A stretch of 64,000 nucleotides of DNA from Herpetosiphon geysericola (GCF_001306135.1 NZ_LGKP01000005.1:1-64000); one strand, 5' to 3'. Counted from the first letter of the stretch, positions 8,463-17,784 are shown. Numbers and translations: made by a program. The notes: generated by a model from the sequence alone, not told the origin.

Positions 8463-8930
8463 ATGGTAGGTGCTGCTCTTCGGCCAAAACCAACCAGCGT
8501 CGCTGCAACCCAGGCCAAAGTTATGGTGATTGAAGATAACGTTGATAGTATGAATTTGGCCTTGTTGCTGCTGCGCGAGCGGGTTCAAGTGGCCTATTGT
8601 AATGCTCGCGCCTCTGGCGATGCCTTTTTTAATTGGTTGAGTTCGCCCCAAGTTCAACAAAACCCCTCCTTAGGAATGCTCGACCTCATTTTGTTGGATA
8701 TTCGGATCCCGCGAGAGAATGGTTATATGGTGCTGCAAAAGTTACACGTCTTGCCCGATTTCAAGCGCACCAAAATTGTTGCCATGTCGGCCTATAGCAG
8801 CCGCGAAGATGTTGAAAAGATGCGCTTGGCTGGCTTCGATGGGTTTGTGGCGAAACCGGTCTCAGTTAAGACATTTCCCGATTATATTGTGCGGATTTTG
8901 CGCGGTGAAACGATTTGGGATTTATATTAA
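8463..8930 (+). CDS. Stand-alone response-regulator receiver domain
   Basis: A 155-aa CheY-like receiver with no output domain. The conserved acidic pair lies in VIEDN, the phospho-acceptor Asp in LLDIRIP, the switch Ser in AMSAYS (Ser replacing the common Thr) and the Lys in VAKPV. GGAGG ahead of the ATG at 8463 decides the start; an upstream extension to 8388 lacks a binding site. The extra N-terminal 20 residues are probably disordered. No histidine kinase is adjacent, so the partner is unknown. Such single-domain regulators act in phosphorelays or motility control. Confidence 0.88.
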   Translation: MVGAALRPKPTSVAATQAKVMVIEDNVDSMNLALLLLRERVQVAYCNARASGDAFFNWLSSPQVQQNPSLGMLDLILLDIRIPRENGYMVLQKLHVLPDFKRTKIVAMSAYSSREDVEKMRLAGFDGFVAKPVSVKTFPDYIVRILRGETIWDLY

Positions 8931-8987
8931 ACCACTGGCTGATTCCTCACGTAGCATAGCCTGTACGATCTAGTTGGGGAATTGGCG

Positions 8988-10493
8988 ATGGATTATGATC
9001 TGATTGTAATTGGCGCAGGCATTGCAGGCTTGTCTGCTGCCGCCCTCTTAGCCAACGACGGCTACCGCGTGCTCGTGCTTGAGGCGCATATTGAGCCTGG
9101 TGGCTGTGCTTCTTCCTATCAACGCAAACGCCCCAATGGCGATCAATATATTTTTGATGTTGGCGCAACCGTTTTTGCTGGTTTTCGGCTTGGCGGTGCG
9201 CATCATTGGCTTGGCCAAAAATTGGGCTTAAGCTGGCCAATTCAGCCCCTCAACCCAGCTATGGAGGTGTGGTTGCCTGATCTGCGGGTAACGCGTTGGG
9301 GCGATGAGCGCTGGCGGGAAGAGCGCCAGCGGCTTTGCCCAAGCCAAGCATGGGAAGCAGAGCAATTTTGGCGCGAGCAAGAACAGTTGGCCGAGGTCGC
9401 TTGGCGTTTTGCTGGGCGTATGCCGCCAATACCGCCTGAATCGCTGGCAGATTTGGGTCGCTTGGCGAGCACAATTCGGCCTGAAATGCTGCATTTGCTG
9501 CCAGCCCTACCACGCACAGTCAAACACGTCTTAGATCAATATAAGGTTGATGATCGGCGCATGCGCGCCTTTATTGATGGTCAATTATTGATCAGCGCCC
9601 AAAGTACTAATGCAGAATGTGCTTGGCTGTATGGTGCGGTTGCGCTTGATTTGGCCCGAATTGGAACCTACTACGTTGAAGGCGGCGCTTGGAATTTGGC
9701 CAAAACGCTAGAACAAAGCCTGCTCAAGGCTGGCGGCGAAATCCGTTATCGCCAAAAAGTGAGCCAAATTCAGACTGATCGTGGGCAGATTGTGGGCGTG
9801 CAGACGGAGCAAGGCGAGCGTTTGCGCGCGCGCCATGTGATTGCCAATACAACCATGTGGGATCTGGCTGATTTGCTTGATCAAGCACCAAGTTGGCTGC
9901 TGCGTCACAGGATTGAAGCGGTTCCACAAGGCTGGGGGGCTACAACGCTCTATTTGGGCATTGACGAGGCGGCAATTCCCCAGGGCTTGGCCGAGCACCA
10001 CCAAATTATTGCTGATTATGCTCAAGCGCTGGGCGAAGCGAATAGCGTGTTTATTTCGTTACACCCTGCCGCCGATCGTTCGCGGGCGCCGCAGGGTCAA
10101 CGTGCCATGACCGTTTCAACCCATACCAATGTCAGTCGTTGGTGGCATTGGCGTCAAACCGATCCTGCTCGTTATCGGGCTGAAAAAGCGGCCATGGCTG
10201 AGCGCATGTTGGATACAGTTGAACTGGCGCTGCCCACAATTCGCCAGCATCTTCGCTATCAACAAATTGGCACGCCAGTTTCGTTTGCGCGCTATACCCA
10301 ACGCAAGCGGGGCATGGTTGGTGGTTTGCCGCAGTGGCGCTCAATTTCGGGCTTGTTGAGTTTAGGGCCGCAAGCTGCGAAGATTAATGGTTTATGGCTG
10401 GTGGGTGATAGTACATTTCCTGGCCAAAGCACTGCGGCAGTAACCCAAAGTGCGATTCAGGTGTATCAAAAAATTCGCCGTGCTGCTCGTTAA
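8988..10493 (+). CDS. Phytoene desaturase/carotenoid isomerase-type FAD oxidoreductase
   Basis: A 501-aa flavoprotein of the CrtI/CrtISO/CrtD group. The N-terminus has the dinucleotide-binding motif GAGIAGLSAAALL followed by an acidic strand end (VLVLEA) and the carotenoid-desaturase GGCASSY segment. The C-terminus has GDSTFPGQSTAAVTQSA, the FAD-contacting signature of this family. The start is the ATG at 8988 with GGGGA seven bases upstream, rather than the in-frame TTG six bases earlier. Likely substrate is a C40 carotenoid intermediate, consistent with pigmented Chloroflexota, but other polyene or retinoid-type substrates are possible. No other carotenoid gene is adjacent. Confidence 0.85.
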   Translation: MDYDLIVIGAGIAGLSAAALLANDGYRVLVLEAHIEPGGCASSYQRKRPNGDQYIFDVGATVFAGFRLGGAHHWLGQKLGLSWPIQPLNPAMEVWLPDLRVTRWGDERWREERQRLCPSQAWEAEQFWREQEQLAEVAWRFAGRMPPIPPESLADLGRLASTIRPEMLHLLPALPRTVKHVLDQYKVDDRRMRAFIDGQLLISAQSTNAECAWLYGAVALDLARIGTYYVEGGAWNLAKTLEQSLLKAGGEIRYRQKVSQIQTDRGQIVGVQTEQGERLRARHVIANTTMWDLADLLDQAPSWLLRHRIEAVPQGWGATTLYLGIDEAAIPQGLAEHHQIIADYAQALGEANSVFISLHPAADRSRAPQGQRAMTVSTHTNVSRWWHWRQTDPARYRAEKAAMAERMLDTVELALPTIRQHLRYQQIGTPVSFARYTQRKRGMVGGLPQWRSISGLLSLGPQAAKINGLWLVGDSTFPGQSTAAVTQSAIQVYQKIRRAAR

Positions 10494-10744
10494 TCGAAAC
10501 TATGGATTGATGATAATTTTTGATTCTCCTCCCTTCCGTCCCTCCGCTGGAGGGAGACGCAGAGGGTTTTCACCCTGTACCCCCAAATATTTGGGTTGTG
10601 GATTGTTTTTGGGTTTCTATTGGCGCTTTGTGAACTTCGCGATCTTCGCGGTTTCGGTTTTAAACACAGTATGCAGGGCAAATAAACCCTGCATACTTAA
10701 ACCTTAACTCTGAACCCTAGCCCCTGAATCCTGACCCCTGAACC
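10494..10744. repeat. Mosaic intergenic repeat block
   Basis: No gene is seen. The block contains, in order, a two-hairpin element (10527-10600; stem TCCCTCC/GGAGGGA followed by a G/C-run hairpin) that recurs at 17785, 53941 and 55138; an ACTTCGCGATCTTCGCGGTTT segment of the type seen at 23101, 25455 and 54060; and a CCCTGAATCCTGACCCCTGAACCCT track (about 10700-10745) resembling sequences at 25307 and 54105. It separates the carotenoid-type gene from pyrophosphatase. Confidence 0.75.
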
Positions 10745-11296
10745 CTACTCGGGCTTGCGGAAATTGTCGTTGTAGAGTTGAATTGAATCTTGGATGCGTT
10801 GCTTGGCGGCTTCAGCACCTTGCCATTCGCCAACTTCAACAGTTTTGTTTTCTAAGGCTTTGTATGAGGCAAAGAATTGGGTTACTTCTTTGATGAAGTG
10901 TGGCGGCACATCGCCCAAATCTTTGATATTGGCAAAGTAAGGGTCGTTGGCTGGAACGGCAAGAATTTTATCGTCGTTTTCGCCGCCGTCGATCATGCCA
11001 AACACTCCAACTGGGCGTGCTTCGATCAAGCAGCCAGGGAAGGTTGGGAAGTTGATCAGCAAAATCACGTCTAAGGGGTCGCCATCGTCACAATAGGTTT
11101 GAGGAATTAAGCCATAATCGCCTGGATAATAAACTGCTGACGAAAGCACCCGATCAAGCTTGACCAAACCGGTATCTTTATCAATTTCATACTTATTGCG
11201 TGAGCCACGGGGAATTTCAATCACGACGTTAATAATTTCTGGCGCATCATCGCCAAATGGCACATCATGCCAAATATTCACAGGGAAATCCTCCAT
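10745..11296 (-). CDS. ppa: Inorganic pyrophosphatase (family I)
   Basis: A 183-aa soluble enzyme that hydrolyses pyrophosphate to phosphate, pulling biosynthetic reactions forward. Family I landmarks are all present: EIPRGSRNKYE near the start, YPGDYGLIPQT, and the metal-binding signature DGDPLDV with two Asp ligands, then DDKILAVP. The length is normal for bacterial family I. The first ATG at 11296 was preferred to a TTG 24 bases upstream because the family starts close to MEDFPVN; no strong ribosome binding site is seen for either. Single gene, housekeeping. Confidence 0.95.
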   Translation of the reverse strand: MEDFPVNIWHDVPFGDDAPEIINVVIEIPRGSRNKYEIDKDTGLVKLDRVLSSAVYYPGDYGLIPQTYCDDGDPLDVILLINFPTFPGCLIEARPVGVFGMIDGGENDDKILAVPANDPYFANIKDLGDVPPHFIKEVTQFFASYKALENKTVEVGEWQGAEAAKQRIQDSIQLYNDNFRKPE

Positions 11297-11464
11297 ACAT
11301 TGGTTATCAAAACGGCGCAACTATACCACGTTTTAGGCCGCTTGCAATGCATTTGACGCACTGCATTGTAGAGAAATCTGCCACAAGGGGCTATAATTCA
11401 CTACGTTGTGGCTATTAGGATAGCATACAATCACGCAATAGCTTACTAAACATGGAGCAGCCTC

Positions 11465-12892
11465 ATGCGTTTTCCCATTGTAATTCAAGGCGGCATGGGT
11501 GTCGCCGTATCTGATTGGCGGCTGGCCAAGGCCGTTGCAAGCGCAGGTCAACTTGGTGTAGTTTCTGGAACTGGGATCAATGTAGTGCTTGCTCGGCGTT
11601 TGCAAGAGGGCGATCATGATGGAGCGATGCGCCGAGCGCTGGCGCATTTTCCGATTGCTGGCTATGTCGAGCGCATTCTCGAACGCTATTTTATCGAGGG
11701 TGGCAAGCCTGCCGATCAGCCGTATCGGGCTGTGCCAATGTATACCGCCGCGCCATCTGCTGAATGGCAGATTTTGAATGTTGTGGCTTCGTTTGTTGAA
11801 GTGTGGTTGGCCAAGGAAGGTCACGCGGGCGTGGTTGGGATCAACTTGCTGGAAAAAGTGCAAATGCCCAATTTATCGGCCTTGTATGGCGCAATGCTGG
11901 CCAATGTTGATTATGTGCTGATGGGCGCGGGCATTCCGCGCGAAATTCCAGGCGTGCTTGATCAGTTTTCAGTTGGCGAGGCTGCTAGCCTGAATATTTA
12001 CGTTGAGCAAGCTGGGGCAGACGACAAATTAGCCGTGCATTTCGATCCTAAGCAGATTTTTGATAATCCGCCTGCGACGCTCAAGCGCCCAGAATTTTTG
12101 GCAATTATTGCCTCGAATACCTTGGCAATTGCCTTGGCCAAAAAAGCCACGGGCAAGGTCAATGGCTTTATTGTTGAAGGCCCAACCGCTGGGGGCCATA
12201 ATGCGCCGCCACGCGGCCAACCAGTCTTTAATGACCGTGGTGAGCCAGTCTATGGTCAGCGCGATGTGGTCGATTTGGTTAAGTTGCAGGATTTAGGCTT
12301 GCCCTTCTGGATGGCTGGTTCGTATGGCTCGCCTGAGCGCTTGGCTGAAGCGTTGGCTAGTGGCGCGGTTGGGATTCAAGTTGGCACTGCGTTTGCGCTC
12401 TCGAATGATTCAGGCTTTAGCCCGGAAATTCGCCAATCGCTGCTAACTGACATTGCCAACGATAGCCTCACGATCTTTACTGATGCCTTGGCTTCACCAA
12501 CTGGCTTTCCTTTCAAAGTTGCTGAGCTAAATACAACCCTTGCCTTGGAGCCGACCTACAAAGAACGTCCGCGGATCTGCGATTTGGGCTATTTGCGGGT
12601 GGCCTACCCCCGCGAAGATGGCACGATGGGCTTTCGTTGCCCAGCTGAGCCAATCGATCAATATGTCAAAAAAGGCGGCGATATTAACGATACAACTGGG
12701 CGCAAATGTTTGTGCAATGCTTTGTTTGCCAACATTGGTATGCCGCAGCAACGCAAAGAGTATACCGAGCAACCTTTGGTGACGTTGGGTGATGATATTA
12801 AAACGGTCGCCGCTTTGCTCGAAATTCATCCGCAAGGCTTTAGCGCCGCCGATGTGTTGGAATATTTGTTAGCAGCAGTGCCACAACAATAG
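11465..12892 (+). CDS. Nitronate monooxygenase-like FMN enzyme
   Basis: A 475-aa TIM-barrel flavoprotein of the nitronate monooxygenase/2-nitropropane dioxygenase group. It starts with RFPIVIQGGMGVAVSDWRLA, the FMN-binding first strand, and carries the later glycine-rich phosphate-binding parts: VEGPTAGGHNAPPRG and GAVGIQVGTAFALS. It is longer than the roughly 320-aa nitronate monooxygenases, with a Cys-containing C-terminal extension, and so may belong to a subfamily of different substrate range (compare the enoyl reductase-like PfaD/FabK relatives). GGAG lies ahead of the ATG. Divergent from ppa and not obviously in an operon. Confidence 0.8.
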   Translation: MRFPIVIQGGMGVAVSDWRLAKAVASAGQLGVVSGTGINVVLARRLQEGDHDGAMRRALAHFPIAGYVERILERYFIEGGKPADQPYRAVPMYTAAPSAEWQILNVVASFVEVWLAKEGHAGVVGINLLEKVQMPNLSALYGAMLANVDYVLMGAGIPREIPGVLDQFSVGEAASLNIYVEQAGADDKLAVHFDPKQIFDNPPATLKRPEFLAIIASNTLAIALAKKATGKVNGFIVEGPTAGGHNAPPRGQPVFNDRGEPVYGQRDVVDLVKLQDLGLPFWMAGSYGSPERLAEALASGAVGIQVGTAFALSNDSGFSPEIRQSLLTDIANDSLTIFTDALASPTGFPFKVAELNTTLALEPTYKERPRICDLGYLRVAYPREDGTMGFRCPAEPIDQYVKKGGDINDTTGRKCLCNALFANIGMPQQRKEYTEQPLVTLGDDIKTVAALLEIHPQGFSAADVLEYLLAAVPQQ

Positions 12893-12918
12893 CTAAAATT
12901 GGCTGATTTGATCAATGA

Positions 12919-12953
12919 AAAGCAGCAGCAATCATGGACGATTACTGCTGCTT
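12919..12953. terminator. Hairpin between convergent genes
   Basis: AAGCAGCAGCAAT and ATTACTGCTGCTT form a 13-bp stem with one mismatch. It separates the ends of the gene finishing at 12892 and the minus-strand gene finishing at 12959. The T tract is poor on both strands, so the terminator role is likely but not certain. Confidence 0.6.
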
Positions 12954-12958
12954 GATCG

Positions 12959-13189
12959 TTAAGCGGCCAATGTGAGGTCTGCCAAGGTAATGCGCTGAGC
13001 CATAGCTTCTAACACATCAGTCATCAGCTTGTCTGCTTCAATTTGATTGGTTAAGGTAGCAAAGAGTACATAGGCACAGGCACAGACTTGGGTATCTAAC
13101 TCATTCGACAAGTGATCTTGGACGCTAATGCTCATGCTGATGGCATCGATTTTCAAACATAAATCATCAAGTAATTCGTATACATTCAT
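12959..13189 (-). CDS. Small hypothetical protein, 76 aa
   Basis: An acidic, helical, Leu-rich protein without recognisable family. AGGAG seven bases before the ATG supports translation. It is the second gene of a likely two-gene unit with the 91-aa protein at 13217, 27 bp upstream. Both are small and predicted all-helical, so they may be partners, but there is no direct evidence. A Cys-x-Cys pair (CACAY) near the middle is the only notable motif. Confidence 0.6.
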   Translation of the reverse strand: MNVYELLDDLCLKIDAISMSISVQDHLSNELDTQVCACAYVLFATLTNQIEADKLMTDVLEAMAQRITLADLTLAA

Positions 13190-13216
13190 GGGCTACTCCT
13201 TTTTTACTCAATGCGA

Positions 13217-13492
13217 TTAAGCACTATGGGTCAGCACTGGTCTGGCAAGCTTTTGGGTCGCAGCTAAGGCCTGAATCAAGCGTTGGTTGGCGGGAATTTG
13301 TTGGCTGAGGGTTAATTGCATAATCTTGATCAAGGCTTTGGCTTGGCGCACTTGCTCAGCAGAGATCGCATGTTGCGCTTGCAGCATGCCCATAAGCTGT
13401 TCTAATTCGCGAATTGCTGCCGCTAATGAAGCATGGGGATCGATAATTTCAGCCAATAATTGATTGAAGCGTGCTTCTTGCTCTGGAGTCAT
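13217..13492 (-). CDS. Small helical hypothetical protein, 91 aa
   Basis: Rich in Gln, Ala and Leu with heptad-like spacing, so probably a coiled-coil or helical bundle. GGAGG lies just ahead of the ATG on the minus strand. It is first in a pair with the 76-aa gene downstream. No known family is recognised and no signal peptide or membrane helix is present. Confidence 0.6.
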   Translation of the reverse strand: MTPEQEARFNQLLAEIIDPHASLAAAIRELEQLMGMLQAQHAISAEQVRQAKALIKIMQLTLSQQIPANQRLIQALAATQKLARPVLTHSA

Positions 13493-13591
13493 TGCGTTTC
13501 CTCCGCTAAACCATCGAATTCTGTTGCTACTCTATATAGATGCAGAAACAGGCTTTTTTTTGCATGCTGCAATCAATTTCGGCAAAATTGG

Positions 13592-14524
13592 CTAAATTGG
13601 AGATTTTACGAGGTTTGCTAATGCTTCAGGCCAGCTTGGATACTCAAAACAAAACCCATGCTCAAGCAAGCGTTGGGGCATAACATTGCGACTTTTGAGC
13701 ACTAATTCTGCTTCCGTGCGCAACATCCATGCGCCGATTTGCATCAGCGGGCTAGGGATAGACACGCCAAAGCGTATGCCCAAGGCTTGGCGTAAGTGGC
13801 GCATAAACTGCTGATTTGGCAGTGGCTGGGGTGCGCTGAGATTAATCGGCCCTTCTAGCTCTGGTTGTTCGATGAGCCACGCTATGGCATGCACCAGATC
13901 GCGGCTATGAATCCATGCGACATACTGTTGGCCATTGCCGATTGTTCCGCCTAGGCCACAGCGAGCCAAGCGACAAAGCATCTCGAATACTCCGCCACGA
14001 TCATCGCTCATCATCATGCTGGTGCGCAGCATAATTTTGCGAGTCTGCGGAGTTTTGGCGGCAATCGCCTCGTTCTCCCACGCCTTAACGAGATCAACAT
14101 TAAACTGCCAGCGTGCTGAGGCATGCCTTTCATTGCCGCCAATTGTATGCTGCGCTTCAGTTTGTGGCTCGCTGCTATGGGCATAAATGGCTGAACCGCT
14201 CGCTTGTAGCCAGAGCCGAGGTGGCTTTGAAAGTTGCTGGATTGCTTGCCCAAGCAAGCGTGTCGTCTCGATTCGCGAATGCCAAAGCTCACGACGATTG
14301 GCGGCTGTATAGCGGCAATTAACGCTCTTGCCCGTCAGATTAATCAAAACATCGCTAGCTTCCAGTTGCTCAACCCACGGCCCAAGCTGAACTGCGTCCC
14401 AACTAATTGTTGCCAGCTTGCTTGTTGAACGCCCCATAATCTGAATGCTATGGCCTTGATTGCGCCAATAGCTGGTTAATAAACGCCCGATCTGGCCGCT
14501 GCCGCCAACAATTACAATCCGCAT
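13592..14524 (-). CDS. TIGR01777-type NAD(P)-dependent epimerase/SDR protein
   Basis: A 310-aa extended short-chain dehydrogenase (YfcH/SDR39U1 type). The N-terminus MRIVIVGGSGQIGR is the nucleotide-binding Rossmann motif, followed by DVLINLTGKSV and the catalytic-region SGSAIYAHS typical of this family; the C-terminal domain (DUF1731-like) ends the protein. A longer open frame reaches 14680, but it overlaps the regulator upstream; the ATG at 14524 with GAGG nine bases upstream places the Rossmann motif at residue 1. It lies 74 bp downstream of the tandem-MerR gene, so they may be co-transcribed. The physiological substrate of the family is not known. Confidence 0.87.
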   Translation of the reverse strand: MRIVIVGGSGQIGRLLTSYWRNQGHSIQIMGRSTSKLATISWDAVQLGPWVEQLEASDVLINLTGKSVNCRYTAANRRELWHSRIETTRLLGQAIQQLSKPPRLWLQASGSAIYAHSSEPQTEAQHTIGGNERHASARWQFNVDLVKAWENEAIAAKTPQTRKIMLRTSMMMSDDRGGVFEMLCRLARCGLGGTIGNGQQYVAWIHSRDLVHAIAWLIEQPELEGPINLSAPQPLPNQQFMRHLRQALGIRFGVSIPSPLMQIGAWMLRTEAELVLKSRNVMPQRLLEHGFCFEYPSWPEALANLVKSPI

Positions 14525-14598
14525 TGTCAATACCTCGCAAGGCTTACTCAATAATGAAACATTTGTGCTATATTCAGCCTGATAATGGGAAGGAATAA

Positions 14599-15330
14599 CT
14601 AAATAATTGGTAGTGGCGCTAGTGGAAGGTACGTCTTGATATAGCTCACTAGGCTGGTGTTTGCTTGCAAACAGTGCCAACTTTGCTGGGCCAAGGCTGC
14701 GCGGCGCTGTTCGATGGCTGCAACTGCGCGTTGTGGTTGTTGCTGGTCAAGGGTTGCTAAGGTGGTGCGAATCGAGTCAAAATCAGCGTTTGCTTGACGT
14801 AATAACGCAATAATGCGTAAACGGCGCAACTGACGCTCATCATAATAGCGATAGTTGTTGGATTGCTGGCGAATTGGCTGCAAGAGGCCTTGTTGCTCCC
14901 AAAAACGGATGGCCGAAACTGGCACGCCAACCGCTTTAGCAGCCTCGCCAACCAAAAGCTGTTGCTGCTGGCGCTGGCTTGGCGGCAACTGGTCGGCTAC
15001 CGCTTTGAGCAAGCTTAAAGTCTGATCAAGTTGCTGGCGAATTGTATCGAGCTTGGCATGATGTTGATTGATTAGATTAAAGGCTGTTTGATGGTCAGCT
15101 TGGTGGAGTGCCGCCATAATATTTTGGGCAGCGCGCCAGCCATAGCCATTGATCATAGATTGCGCAGTGTTAAGGGCATCGATATGTTGCTGCGTATAGC
15201 GGCGATAGCCATTTGGGCCACGCTCGACAGCTGGTAAAAAACCTTCAGCTTCATAATTGCGCACTTGCTGAACACTGATATTAATGGTTCTGGCCAAATC
15301 AACGGTGCGAAAATAGCGTTCAACATTCAT
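14599..15330 (-). CDS. Regulator with two MerR-type DNA-binding domains
   Basis: A 243-aa protein. Residues about 6-75 are a MerR helix-turn-helix with wing (YFRTVDLARTINISVQQVRNY, then GPNGYRRYTQQHI). A second, separate MerR domain occupies about 125-195 (VGEAAKAVGVPVSAIRFWEQ, then NNYRYYDERQLRRLRII). Standard MerR proteins have one such domain and dimerise, so this looks like a covalent pseudo-dimer. There are few Cys residues, so metal sensing is unlikely; the ligand is unknown. It is divergent from the UvrA-like ABC gene at 15520 and upstream of the epimerase, which makes both candidate targets. Confidence 0.85.
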   Translation of the reverse strand: MNVERYFRTVDLARTINISVQQVRNYEAEGFLPAVERGPNGYRRYTQQHIDALNTAQSMINGYGWRAAQNIMAALHQADHQTAFNLINQHHAKLDTIRQQLDQTLSLLKAVADQLPPSQRQQQQLLVGEAAKAVGVPVSAIRFWEQQGLLQPIRQQSNNYRYYDERQLRRLRIIALLRQANADFDSIRTTLATLDQQQPQRAVAAIEQRRAALAQQSWHCLQANTSLVSYIKTYLPLAPLPII

Positions 15331-15519
15331 GTTAAACCTTTATATAGCACTTGAGACTTTAATGAGAGATTTGAGCGTGGAAAGTGCCCAAAGAAGCCTA
15401 AAACTCACGAGACTTGCATCTATGTTCTAGAATAACTCTAGATCGTTTGGATAGCAAGTTGATTGCTGCTAACGATTCACATAGCGGCCAGAGATTTGTA
15501 GTTATCAAGGAGTCTGATG
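15331..15519. promoter_or_regulatory. Shared divergent promoter region, MerR-type regulator / UvrA-like
   Basis: This 189-bp gap must hold the promoters of both divergent genes. It contains a directly repeated TCTAGA (around TTCTAGAATAACTCTAGAT, about 15424-15443) which is also palindromic and could be an operator. I could not place a convincing 19-bp-spaced MerR promoter. The AAGGAG at 15507 is the ribosome binding site of the UvrA-like gene. Confidence 0.4.
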
Positions 15520-17754
15520 ATGCAGGATCGAGCGTTTATTGAGGTGTATGGAGCACGCGAAAACAACCTCAAAAATATTTCCTTGAATATTCCTAAACAG
15601 CGGGTGACAGTATTTACCGGAGTCTCTGGTTCGGGGAAGTCGTCGTTGGTGTTTGATACGATTGCCGCCGAGGCCCAACGCCAACTGAATGAAACCTTTA
15701 CCTTTTTTGTGCAGGGCTTTTTGCCGCATTACGGCCAGCCCGATGTTGAACGAATCGAACATCTCAACTCGCCAATTATTATCGACCAAAAGCGGGTAGG
15801 CGGCGGTTCGCGCTCAACAGTTGGCACTTACACCGATATTGCGGTGCTGTTGCGTTTGCTCTTCTCGCGGGTTGGCAAGCCGTATGTTGGGCCTGGCTAT
15901 GCCTTTTCGTTCAACACGCCCCAAGGCATGTGCCCAGAATGCGAGGGCATTGGCAAGACAGTGCAGCTTGATATGGATAAATTGCTCGACCGCAGCAAAT
16001 CGCTGAATGAGGGCGCAATTCTGCATCCAGAGTTCAAGGTTGGCAAGATGATGTGGAAGATGTATCCGCTTTCCGGCTTGTTTGATAATGATAAACCAAT
16101 TCGCGATTATAGCGAACAAGAGTTGCAAGCCTTTTTGTATGGCGCTGATGTTAAGGTTTCTTGGGGTGAATTTAGCTCAAAATACGAAGGCCTGATCGAA
16201 CGCTTTGATCGGATGTATGTTAAAAAAGATGCTGCCGCGATGTCTGATCGCAACCGAGCAATCTTTGAGCAATTCACAACCTCGCAAACCTGCCCGCTGT
16301 GCCATGGCCAGCGTTTGACCCAAGCTGCGCTGAATTGTCGGATTGCTGGGCGCAATATTGCCGAACTTTCCGATTTAGAGGCCAGCGATTTGATGAGTTT
16401 CTTGGCCGATTTTACTGATCCGATTGGTGATCGAGTAGCGGCAAAGCTCTTGGAGCGTATTCAGCAGTTGGTTGATATTGGCTTGGGTTATTTGAGTTTG
16501 AGCCGTGAAACCGCCACGCTTTCTGGTGGCGAATCGCAGCGGGTCAAGATGATTCGCCATCTTGGCAATAGCTTGACTGAAATGCTCTACATTCTCGACG
16601 AGCCAAGCGTGGGCTTGCATGCGCGCGATGTGGCGCGGCTCAATCGGTTGTTGCAACAACTGCGCGATAAAGGCAATACCGTGCTGGTTGTCGAGCATGA
16701 TCCCGATGTGATTGCGATTGCCGACCATATTGTTGATATTGGGCCACGGGCGGGTGTGCATGGCGGCGAAGTCGTGTTTGAAGGCAGTTTTGCTGATCTC
16801 AAGCGTTCGAACACTTTGACTGGTAGCTATTTGCAACAGGATGTGCCAACCAAACAGCATTCGCGCACGCCAACTGGCTATTTGCCAATTGTGAATGCTA
16901 ATTTACATAACCTAAGAAATGTCAATGTTAATATTCCAACTGGTGTGTTGACGGTTGTGACGGGCGTGGCTGGTTCTGGCAAAAGCACCTTAATTAACGA
17001 GGTCTTTTTGAGCCAACATCCGAATGCGATTGTGATCGATCAATCCAAGGTTACTGCTAATAGCCGTTCTGCTCCAGCGACCTACACTGGCATTATGGAC
17101 GATATTCGTCAGACTTTTGCTAAAGCCAATGGCGTGAGCGCCTCGTTATTCAGTTTCAACTCAACTGGCAGCTGCGATAATTGTAATGGCTTGGGTTTGG
17201 TGTATACCGATTTGGCCTTTATGGAAGGCATTTCGTCGACCTGCGAAATTTGCGAAGGCAAGCGTTTCAAAGCAGAAGTGCTCGACTATCAATTGCGGGG
17301 CAAATCGATCAGCGATGTGCTGGATATGACCGCCGAGGAAGCACTTGATTTCTTCAATGAAAAGAAAATCAAGCCAGTGATCCAAGCCATGAACGATGTT
17401 GGTTTGAGCTATTTGAAGCTTGGCCAACCGCTCAGCACAATCTCTGGTGGCGAAGGCCAGCGGCTTAAATTGGCAACCGAATTGCATAAAAAGGGCAGCG
17501 TCTATGTGATGGATGAGCCAACGACCGGCTTGCATCGCTCGGATATTGGCCTGCTGATGCGGATTATCGATAGCTTAGTTGATGCCAAGAATACGGTGAT
17601 TTTGATCGAACATCACTTGGATATTATTCGCCAAGCTGATTGGATTATCGATATTGGGCCTGATGGCGGCAGTGCTGGGGGCGAAATTATTTTTGAGGGT
17701 CCACCGTTGGCCTTGAAAGATTGCGCTCGCAGCATCACCGCCCAGTTTATCTAA
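15520..17754 (+). CDS. Short UvrA-like ABC ATPase (UvrA2/drug-resistance type)
   Basis: A 744-aa protein with two ABC ATPase modules: Walker A GVSGSGKSS near residue 35 and GVAGSGKST in the second half, each with its signature (LSGGESQRVKM and ISGGEGQRLKL) and Walker B/DEP segments. Zinc-finger Cys pairs of UvrA are present (CPECEG, CPLCHG; CDNCNG, CEICEG). Canonical UvrA is about 940 aa; this one lacks much of the UvrB-interacting and insertion regions, as in UvrA2/DrrC-like proteins linked to tolerance of DNA-binding drugs. The second of two adjacent ATGs (15520) is better spaced from AAGGAG. A divergent tandem-MerR gene suggests ligand-induced expression. Role in drug tolerance is inferred. 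Confidence 0.88.
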   Translation: MQDRAFIEVYGARENNLKNISLNIPKQRVTVFTGVSGSGKSSLVFDTIAAEAQRQLNETFTFFVQGFLPHYGQPDVERIEHLNSPIIIDQKRVGGGSRSTVGTYTDIAVLLRLLFSRVGKPYVGPGYAFSFNTPQGMCPECEGIGKTVQLDMDKLLDRSKSLNEGAILHPEFKVGKMMWKMYPLSGLFDNDKPIRDYSEQELQAFLYGADVKVSWGEFSSKYEGLIERFDRMYVKKDAAAMSDRNRAIFEQFTTSQTCPLCHGQRLTQAALNCRIAGRNIAELSDLEASDLMSFLADFTDPIGDRVAAKLLERIQQLVDIGLGYLSLSRETATLSGGESQRVKMIRHLGNSLTEMLYILDEPSVGLHARDVARLNRLLQQLRDKGNTVLVVEHDPDVIAIADHIVDIGPRAGVHGGEVVFEGSFADLKRSNTLTGSYLQQDVPTKQHSRTPTGYLPIVNANLHNLRNVNVNIPTGVLTVVTGVAGSGKSTLINEVFLSQHPNAIVIDQSKVTANSRSAPATYTGIMDDIRQTFAKANGVSASLFSFNSTGSCDNCNGLGLVYTDLAFMEGISSTCEICEGKRFKAEVLDYQLRGKSISDVLDMTAEEALDFFNEKKIKPVIQAMNDVGLSYLKLGQPLSTISGGEGQRLKLATELHKKGSVYVMDEPTTGLHRSDIGLLMRIIDSLVDAKNTVILIEHHLDIIRQADWIIDIGPDGGSAGGEIIFEGPPLALKDCARSITAQFI

Positions 17755-17784
17755 TTGGATTGAGTTGGATGCCAATCAAGCGAA

